NCBI GenBank assembly: GCA_028279245.1
Contig: JANQOE010000080.1
Span: 1 to 54,934, forward strand
Source: Alphaproteobacteria bacterium
Lineage (GTDB): Bacteria; Pseudomonadota; Alphaproteobacteria; UBA6615
Direction: 5' to 3'
DNA length: 54,934 nucleotides
Shown here: positions 49,667 through 54,934 of the stretch, piece by piece
Layout of the letters: each line of letters opens with the position of its first letter
Numbering within the stretch: the stretch's first letter is position 1
The notes under the pieces: generated by a model
What the model was told of the DNA's origin: nothing
Seen by the model: the letters and a program-made list of their open reading frames with translations, nothing else
Databases searched by the model: none
Made by a program: the position numbers and the translations under genes

Positions 49667-51535
49667 CTACCCCCGCCCGGTGCCACGCGCCGGTACGGTG
49701 CGTTCCGGCGGAAAGCTCATTGTCACTGTCGTTCCGCAGCCAACTGCGGACTCGATGGACAACTCGCCCCCATGCAATTCGACCATACGTTTTGCAAGCG
49801 GCAGTCCCAGACCGCTGCCGTGGTGGCGGCGGCTCAGATGGCTTTCGACCTGACCGAACGGCTCCATGGCCTTTTGCACCGCGTCGGCGGGAATGCCAAT
49901 GCCAGTGTCAATCACATGCATGAGTACGCGGCCGCCGGTGTGTTCGATGCGGAGTTCGACGCGGCCGCCGGCTTCCGTGAACTTGATGGCGTTCGATAGG
50001 AGGTTCACCAGGATCTGCTTCAGTTTGCGCCGGTCGGCATAGAGTTCGAGGCCTGGGCAAGGGCCCGGGACCGTCAGCACGACATCTGCTTCTTGGGCGC
50101 GCTCTTTGACCAGCACGTGGACCGCACGGATGATGCTGTCCAGGGAAACGACTTCTTCCGAAAGCTCCATGCTGCCGGCTTCGACCTTCGACAGGTCGAG
50201 GATGTCGTTGATCAGTTCGAGCAGGTGGGCGCCGGACTCGTTGATATCGTTGGCGTACTCCTTGTAGGTCGCGTTGCCGGTCGGGCCGAAGGCTTCGGTC
50301 TTGATGATCTCCGAGAAGCCGATGATGGCGTTGAGCGGGGTGCGCAGTTCATGGCTCATGGTGGCCAGGAACTCGGATTTCGAGCGGTTGGCGTACTCCG
50401 CCTCTTCCTTCGCCCGGCGCAGGTGGGCGCTGGCCTCGCGCTCCGCGGTGACGTCGCGGCCGATGCCGATGAAGCCACGGACCTGCCCGTTGGCATCGCA
50501 ATAGGGCATTTTGGTTGTCGAAAACCAGGTCGTGGAACCGTCAGGCGCGACGACATGTTCCAGCCGGCCGATGACCCGGCGTCCGGTCGACAGCATTTCC
50601 TGTTCGCTCCGGTAGAAGTCTTCGGCAATCTCCGGCGGGAAGAAGTCGTGGTCGGTTTTGCCGATCAGATCCTTCACGTTGTTCGCACCCATCAGCTTGG
50701 CGGTGGATGCGTTGACCATGACAAACCGGCTCTGGGTGTCCTTGACGTAGACGAAGTCCGGCCAGGCCGCCATCAGCGTTTCGATCAGCGCCATGGCGTC
50801 GGCCTTCGCTTCGCGGCTGACGCGGGCCACATGGCCTGCATGATGGGCGTCGGACCGAATGTTGGCGCGCCAGACGATGGCCAATAGCAAGGCGAAGACG
50901 AGTGCGAAGGCGAGGCTGATGATGATCAGCAGGCGGAGGGCGGCGGCGGTGGCCATGTTGTGCAGCCCGGTCATGTCCGCCGTGACCTCGATGACCGCGT
51001 CGACGGTCCAACCGTCCCCGGGCCGGAACGGGGCAAACGTCGACACCAGCCACCGGTTGTGCAGAACACTGTCGGCGGTGTGGACGATCTCGCGAAACTC
51101 GATCTGGCTATCGATGTTGCCGGCAGCGGCGTTGGCAAACCTAGCGTCGCGATTCGCCATAGATGTCTGGCGCGTTGGGCCGGTCGTGAACAATAGCCGG
51201 CCAGTCGGCGAGTACATGCTGATGCTGAGAATGCCGGCCTCGGCAAGGAAGCTTGCTACCGGGCCGGTGATCGGCTCCAGGCCGCTGCTGTCCTTGGCCC
51301 GGGGACTGGGGGCGTTGCGGGAAGAATAGATGGTCTGCAGTTCCGGCCAAATACGGTTGGCCGCGGCGCGCCCCAGTGCGGCGGAATTCTGCTGGGCGAC
51401 ATCGTGGAGCTGTTGAGTCGAAACCTCGCGAATCACCCCCGCCAGGGCGATCGCCGACACGATCATGATCGCCGCGCCGACCGTGGCAAATGTGCGGGTC
51501 AGCCAGCGCCGGCGAAACGCGTTCCGCGGCATCAA
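49667..51535 (-). CDS. PAS-domain sensor histidine kinase
   Basis: A 622-residue membrane kinase. TM1 lies at about residues 12-32 and TM2 at about 200-225, with a periplasmic sensor between. A cytoplasmic PAS domain follows (about 255-375, 'WPDFVYVKDTQSRFVMVNAS'). The phosphorylated His395 is in ATMSHELRTPLNAIIGFSE, and the ATP-binding domain has NAIKFTEAGG, DTGIGIPADAV and GSGLGLPLAKRM. No receiver is attached and no partner regulator is beside it; the CheY-like gene at 46445 is 3 kb away. Confidence 0.93.
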   Translation of the reverse strand: MMPRNAFRRRWLTRTFATVGAAIMIVSAIALAGVIREVSTQQLHDVAQQNSAALGRAAANRIWPELQTIYSSRNAPSPRAKDSSGLEPITGPVASFLAEAGILSISMYSPTGRLLFTTGPTRQTSMANRDARFANAAAGNIDSQIEFREIVHTADSVLHNRWLVSTFAPFRPGDGWTVDAVIEVTADMTGLHNMATAAALRLLIIISLAFALVFALLLAIVWRANIRSDAHHAGHVARVSREAKADAMALIETLMAAWPDFVYVKDTQSRFVMVNASTAKLMGANNVKDLIGKTDHDFFPPEIAEDFYRSEQEMLSTGRRVIGRLEHVVAPDGSTTWFSTTKMPYCDANGQVRGFIGIGRDVTAEREASAHLRRAKEEAEYANRSKSEFLATMSHELRTPLNAIIGFSEIIKTEAFGPTGNATYKEYANDINESGAHLLELINDILDLSKVEAGSMELSEEVVSLDSIIRAVHVLVKERAQEADVVLTVPGPCPGLELYADRRKLKQILVNLLSNAIKFTEAGGRVELRIEHTGGRVLMHVIDTGIGIPADAVQKAMEPFGQVESHLSRRHHGSGLGLPLAKRMVELHGGELSIESAVGCGTTVTMSFPPERTVPARGTGRG

Positions 51536-51718
51536 CTACTCGAGTGTTACAGAGCTCGCACTCATTGTTGGTTGTGCGCGTTGAGGAAGCGTAAACCGGC
51601 CTAGAACTTTAGGGCGGTTTGGCTGGAACCCAGGCCATCAAGATCGGGTAGATCTGGCTTGAATATTGGCAACATGTAGGTAATTTCATGGGCCGATTCT
51701 TTTTGAGGGGTGCATAGC

Positions 51719-52003
51719 ATGAGTAAGGCGGAATTTTGTGAGCGGGTGGCCGACGCCGGCGGGATGAGCAAGGCCGAGGCGACCCGGATGGTTGAGCTGG
51801 TATTTGGGGAGATCGAGAACGGACTGAAGGCTTCGAAGCGTGACGGTCGCTATTCGATCGGGACTTTTGGGACCTTTACGATCAGCAAGCGCAAAGCACG
51901 GAAGGGCCGGAACCCGCGCACCGGAGAAGAGATAAAAATTAAGGCGTCGAAAAGCCTGCGCTTCAAGCCCGCGTCGAATCTACGCTCAGCGGCCGGCTGC
52001 TAG
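51719..52003 (+). CDS. HU/IHF-family DNA-binding protein
   Basis: A 94-residue nucleoid protein. The helical start 'MSKAEFCERVADAGGMSKAE' and the beta arm 'GRNPRTGEEIKIKASKSLRF' are typical of HU. The C-terminal tail SNLRSAAGC is slightly unusual. ATG at 51719 is preferred over GTG at 51710 because GAGGGG at 51705-51710 lies 8 bases before it. A hairpin follows the stop. Confidence 0.9.
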   Translation: MSKAEFCERVADAGGMSKAEATRMVELVFGEIENGLKASKRDGRYSIGTFGTFTISKRKARKGRNPRTGEEIKIKASKSLRFKPASNLRSAAGC

Positions 52004-52012
52004 GCGCTGAAT

Positions 52013-52052
52013 GGTGGGTCGCCCGGCCTCGTCGGGCGACACGCATCCCACC
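52013..52052. terminator. Hairpin between convergent HU and exported-protein genes
   Basis: GTCGCCCG (52018-52025) pairs with CGGGCGAC (52033-52040) across a 7-base loop, with further GGTGGG/CCCACC pairing outside it. It lies between convergent genes and probably acts as terminator, though there is no T-run. Confidence 0.55.
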
Positions 52053-52053
52053 G

Positions 52054-52383
52054 CTACTTCAGGCTCCGGCTGAAGCACCTGATCTCCCGGGCGCCGACGT
52101 TGAGGCCGCGGCGGAAATTGCAGGCCGTTAAGCGGCCTTTCTCCGGATCATAGAGCCAGAATTCATCCCCGGCGACGGCGATCGGCGCGGCCGGCGCCGC
52201 GACGGTACGCACTTCCGGCTGGCGGCCCGGCTCGCCGCGGATAACGGTCACGCCGGCTTCCACGGGTGCGTTCGCGTCGATCCCGCGGATGACCGATACT
52301 TTGGGGCCGGCCGATTGGGCCAGGGCCGGGGCTGCCAGTAGGCCGACAATGCCGGTGGCCAGCAGCAAATGGCGATAAATCAT
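52054..52383 (-). CDS. Exported protein of unknown function
   Basis: A 109-residue protein. It has a clear signal peptide (MIYRHLLLATGIVGLLAAPA with LAQ at the end), so it is secreted to the periplasm. The mature part repeats 'VIRG' and then includes 'DEFWLYDPEKGRLTACNFRR' and two cysteines (NFRRG..., CFSRS). No domain is recognised. It converges on the HU gene. Confidence 0.75.
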   Translation of the reverse strand: MIYRHLLLATGIVGLLAAPALAQSAGPKVSVIRGIDANAPVEAGVTVIRGEPGRQPEVRTVAAPAAPIAVAGDEFWLYDPEKGRLTACNFRRGLNVGAREIRCFSRSLK

Positions 52384-52484
52384 GGGTGCTCCGCCAATGG
52401 TTGTCGCTGCTATTCAACCCGCTGAGGGGCCACCGTCGTAGGTCAACCGCGAACTAGCCCCAGGGCGAGACCTACCCGCACGGG

Positions 52485-53339
52485 CTAGCCCGCCGTCGCC
52501 CGGCTCGGATCGAACTCGGTAGACGGGAAGACGTCCGGCTGATCGTCCATGGTGCCGATGATCACCTGGTCAAACTCGAACACGGCGCCGGTCAGCAGCC
52601 CCGATTCGTCCGACGTCAGATAGGCGATGGCGCGGGCGATCTCGGCCGGCTCGACCAGTCGGCCGAAGGGCTGGTTCTGGCTTTCGGTTGCCAGCCAATC
52701 CTCCGGTTTGCCGTGCACCTTGGTCTGCACGAGATGTTCGCGCGGCGTGTTGGTCCAGCCGATGTTCAGGGTGTTGACGCGGATCCGGTCGTGTTTCAGC
52801 GCATTGGCGACGGCCCGGGTCATGGTCATCAGCGCGCCCTTGGAGGAGGAGTAGGGGATCAGGAAGGGCGGGCCGCCGTAGGCGACGATGGTGCCGATGT
52901 TGGCGATCGATCCGGCAATCTGGTGCCGGCGCATGACCTCGACAGCGCGTTGGATCAGGAAAAACGGCGCCTTCACATTGACCGCGAACATGTGGTCCCA
53001 GACTTCTTCGCTGGTGTTCTCGACCCGGCCGCGGCCGGTGTCGGCGGCGCAATTGACCAGCGCGTCGAGCCGGCCGAAGCGCTGTTCGGTCTGGTCGATG
53101 AAGCGCTGGCAGTCGGCGACATTCGCCATGTCGGCCTGCACGAACACCGTCGGCGTGCCGAGATCGGAAAGTTCGGCGGCCAGGGCTTCGCCGCGCGGTG
53201 CGGTGCGGCCGGCAAGTGCCAGGCCGGCGGCACCACGTTCAACCATCAGCCGGGCGACGGCTTCGCCGACCCCCTGGGTGCCGCCGGTGATGGCGACAAC
53301 CTTGCCGGCGAACTGGCCGGCACCGTTCGATGCGCTCAT
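52485..53339 (-). CDS. Short-chain dehydrogenase/reductase with Ser-to-Thr change
   Basis: A 284-residue classical SDR. TGGTQGVG at 18-25 binds the cofactor and the catalytic Y163/K167 (YSSSK) are present; N121 is also kept. The usual catalytic serine is replaced by Thr150 (NIGTIVAYGG), a conservative swap that may keep activity. The substrate is unknown. ATG at 53339 is preferred over the frame opening at 53384, since the first residues of the longer form look like leader sequence. Confidence 0.87.
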   Translation of the reverse strand: MSASNGAGQFAGKVVAITGGTQGVGEAVARLMVERGAAGLALAGRTAPRGEALAAELSDLGTPTVFVQADMANVADCQRFIDQTEQRFGRLDALVNCAADTGRGRVENTSEEVWDHMFAVNVKAPFFLIQRAVEVMRRHQIAGSIANIGTIVAYGGPPFLIPYSSSKGALMTMTRAVANALKHDRIRVNTLNIGWTNTPREHLVQTKVHGKPEDWLATESQNQPFGRLVEPAEIARAIAYLTSDESGLLTGAVFEFDQVIIGTMDDQPDVFPSTEFDPSRATAG

Positions 53340-53415
53340 GTTGATACCTTCATGGACAAATCTCCCTGCTGCTGTTGCCGGCACAATAGCGCCGGCGGGG
53401 TGGCAGGCGGAAGGT

Positions 53416-53658
53416 CTAGGCGACCGGTGCGCCGCCGCCGAGCTGCCGTTCGAGCCGCGTGTAGTGGCGATACTGGCGCCAGAGCATATCCAGGTCGGCC
53501 CGTTCCCGTGCCGTTACCCGGCTGGCGGGCCGGCGCTCGCGGCCCAGGCGGGCGAGGTGGAGCAGGCGTGCGTAGTGCCGCCGATTGCCAGCGGCGGCGC
53601 GGCAATCGAAGGCCTGTTGTGCGGCGCGGGCGGCATGACTCAGAGCACAATCAGCCAT
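53416..53658 (-). CDS. Small arginine-rich helical protein
   Basis: An 80-residue protein rich in Ala, Arg and His (AARAAQQAFDCRAAAGN, then ARERADLDMLWRQYRHYTRL). No domain is recognised and no good ribosome binding site is seen before ATG 53658. It lies next to the repressor gene and could be a small accessory protein; it is also possible that it is not expressed. Confidence 0.45.
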   Translation of the reverse strand: MADCALSHAARAAQQAFDCRAAAGNRRHYARLLHLARLGRERRPASRVTARERADLDMLWRQYRHYTRLERQLGGGAPVA

Positions 53659-53729
53659 TTCGCGGCTATTATACCGCAGATGTGCGAATGCGGCAAATCG
53701 GCGCCATCGGTCCCGATGGCGAGTCGCGG

Positions 53730-54422
53730 TTAGCCTTCGCCGCTCCAGATAATGCGGTGCACGCTGAGCACCGTGTCGAGCGGGAACTGCAGCTCGCCGG
53801 CGGGGTTGTACTGGTAGAGCACTAGATTGGTCGCCGTGCGCTGGACGAACTGCTTGACCAGGGCCTTTGGCGCCTCGCCCTCATGTTCCGGCTGGAACTG
53901 GACGATAACGAAGCAGTCCCGGGTGATGGGCCGGCCGGGGTGCACGCAAACCGCTTCCCCGGAGAAATAGCGCGGCTCCATACTTGAGTCCTGTATATAG
54001 ACGGCGTACGCGTCGTCTATGCCCTCCAAACTGGTGGGCCGCTCAATATAATCATGTGCCTGTCCATTCATCGCAAACATGCCATCCTGGCCGGCCACCG
54101 CGACGCCCAGCACCGGCAGATCGCGCCGCCCAGTGCCGTGGGAAAGTCCCGGTGCCAAAGTGTTACTACTAGCGTAGGTTGATGGCAAATCTGTGTACGG
54201 AATGTGGCGCGGCGGAGGCGTTGAGTCCTCCCCCATTAACCATGCGACCGAGCATTCCAGGGCCCGGGCGAGGTTTTCCAGCGTGTCCGACCGGGGCCGG
54301 CGGCCACGCTGAATGTTGCGGATCGTGTCCGGCTTGCCCGTGGCGCGCAGCGACGCGGCGCGGGCGCTCAAGTTCAACGCCGTCAGGCGCTGCTCGATCT
54401 TCTCGTAAAGCGACTCGGCCAT
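53730..54422 (-). CDS. XRE/S24-type (LexA-like) repressor
   Basis: A 230-residue phage-type repressor. The N-terminal HTH is about residues 8-60. The C-terminal S24 domain has S147 (QDSSMEPRYFSG) and K190 (KALVKQFVQR) as the catalytic dyad, and Ala110-Gly111 (VAVAGQDGMF) as a possible self-cleavage site. It could be inactivated by RecA like LexA or CI. ATG at 54422 is chosen over a TTG at 54443. It is divergent from the GcrA-like gene, and a dyad lies between them. Confidence 0.88.
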   Translation of the reverse strand: MAESLYEKIEQRLTALNLSARAASLRATGKPDTIRNIQRGRRPRSDTLENLARALECSVAWLMGEDSTPPPRHIPYTDLPSTYASSNTLAPGLSHGTGRRDLPVLGVAVAGQDGMFAMNGQAHDYIERPTSLEGIDDAYAVYIQDSSMEPRYFSGEAVCVHPGRPITRDCFVIVQFQPEHEGEAPKALVKQFVQRTATNLVLYQYNPAGELQFPLDTVLSVHRIIWSGEG

Positions 54423-54495
54423 TGTCCGGTCATGTTTCCGCAAAACTGCGGGTTTTGCACGCGGTATTTTGCCCTTGATTTTTGCGGTCGTTTCG

Positions 54496-54509
54496 CGGTA
54501 TATACACCG
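54496..54509. promoter_or_regulatory. Imperfect palindrome in the repressor/GcrA-like gap
   Basis: CGGTATATACACCG is palindromic apart from one mismatched base pair and overlaps a TATATA/TATACA -10-like sequence. GCGGT recurs in this gap (near 54461, 54484 and 54495). It is a candidate operator of the divergent repressor. Confidence 0.5.
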
Positions 54510-54535
54510 TGATGTCTGGCTAGTGAGGGGCCAAA

Positions 54536-54757
54536 ATGCCGCGAGAATTCAAAGGGTTGCATGAAGCGTCCGCCGATGCCGCGCCTGGGCTCGGCTCGGT
54601 GTGTCAGTTTATGGCCGGGCCGGTGACAGGTGATGCCGGCAAGTGCGGGTTGCCGGCGGTGCGCGGGTCCGCCTACTGCGCCCGCCACCACCGCCAATGT
54701 GTGCGGGCGCCAATGCCGTACAAGGCGTTGCTCCGCCTGGTTGGGATTCGGGCGTGA
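54536..54757 (+). CDS. GcrA-like zinc-binding protein
   Basis: A 73-residue protein whose Cys/His cluster (CQFMAGPVTGDAGKCGLP, then YCARHHRQC) resembles the C-terminal zinc-binding part of the cell-cycle regulator GcrA. The N-terminal DNA-binding half of GcrA is missing, so it is a small relative and not GcrA itself. GAGGGG precedes the ATG. Its stop overlaps the next reading frame. Confidence 0.7.
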   Translation: MPREFKGLHEASADAAPGLGSVCQFMAGPVTGDAGKCGLPAVRGSAYCARHHRQCVRAPMPYKALLRLVGIRA

Positions 54758-54934
54758 CGATGCGCGCCCGGCGTAGGGTGCCGGGTCCGGCGGAAGATCT
54801 CGGGCCGCCGGAGCTGCTGCAACATACCGACATCGAAACCGTCCGGTTGGTCGAAGACGGCGAGGTGCGGCGGGTGCGCCGTACGGTGGACGTGCTGTCG
54901 GCGATGCTGCGGAACGGCACGATCACCCGGGACA
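54754..54934 (+). CDS. Unknown protein, truncated by the window
   Basis: The first 60 or so residues of a gene that runs off the right edge. The start is GTG 54754 or ATG 54760 (MRARRRVPGPAEDLGPPELL, then a segment ending TVDVLSAMLRNGTITRD). It overlaps or abuts the GcrA-like stop, so the two are coupled. The pattern looks like a phage-type DUF found in Rhodospirillales, but this is not certain. Confidence 0.5.
   Translation, partial: MTMRARRRVPGPAEDLGPPELLQHTDIETVRLVEDGEVRRVRRTVDVLSAMLRNGTITRD

Overview
The window is GC-rich, densely packed bacterial DNA that looks like an alphaproteobacterium, most likely of the Rhodospirillales group. The grounds are the block dcd, murA, a DUF2948-like gene, hisG, UPF0262, infA, maf, an RNase E/G gene and yacG; the glyQ-glyS-ppdK block; a short-form HisG; YgfZ; and a GcrA-like zinc protein. 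This placement is an inference from gene content. No rRNA or other phylogenetic marker was compared.

Layout. 1-3901 is the edge of a sugar or polyol oxidation cluster: a flavoprotein tail, an SDR epimerase, two intact Gfo/Idh/MocA dehydrogenases and a frameshifted remnant of a third. 3940-13725 is housekeeping: polyprenyl diphosphate synthase, a DUF2007 protein, a TrmN6-like methylase, a soluble S49 peptidase, a small zinc-ribbon membrane protein, glyQ, glyS, ppdK and ygfZ. 13858-19913 holds two glycosyltransferases, an asparagine synthase, a dihydroorotase and a thiolase-like protein. 19914-21821 has a structured intergenic region and two convergent LuxR-type regulators with atypical receiver domains. 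22133-26867 is a surface-glycan group: a zinc-ribbon methyltransferase and three overlapping minus-strand genes that include two glycosyltransferase-type proteins.

27029-34832 is the most interesting part. It has the architecture of a ribosomal peptide (RiPP) locus: an XRE regulator, a 67-residue candidate precursor peptide, a perfect 10-bp hairpin with a short T-run, a YcaO enzyme and its TfuA partner. A Crp/Fnr regulator with an intact-looking cyclic-nucleotide cassette follows in the same direction. Tail to tail with it lies a 1054-residue class III cyclase, AAA ATPase and TPR protein. An OmpR-type DNA-binding protein is divergent from that. Two homologous small proteins of unknown function bracket the locus. 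A cAMP-controlled thioamide-type RiPP system is a reasonable hypothesis; the link between peptide, enzymes and regulators is inferred from gene order and motifs.

35140-36795 encodes an acetolactate-synthase-type ThDP enzyme. 37170-39666 is a lower-GC insert with a DUF4238 protein and a PIN nuclease paired with an unknown partner, next to tRNA-Thr. 40046-46341 is the conserved murA-to-yacG block followed by tRNA-Phe. 46445-53658 holds a CheY-like regulator, a sulfotransferase, several small proteins, an EamA transporter, a PAS sensor kinase, an HU/IHF protein, an exported protein and an SDR. The right edge (53730-54934) is a divergent phage-like module: an S24-type repressor facing a GcrA-like zinc protein and a truncated gene.
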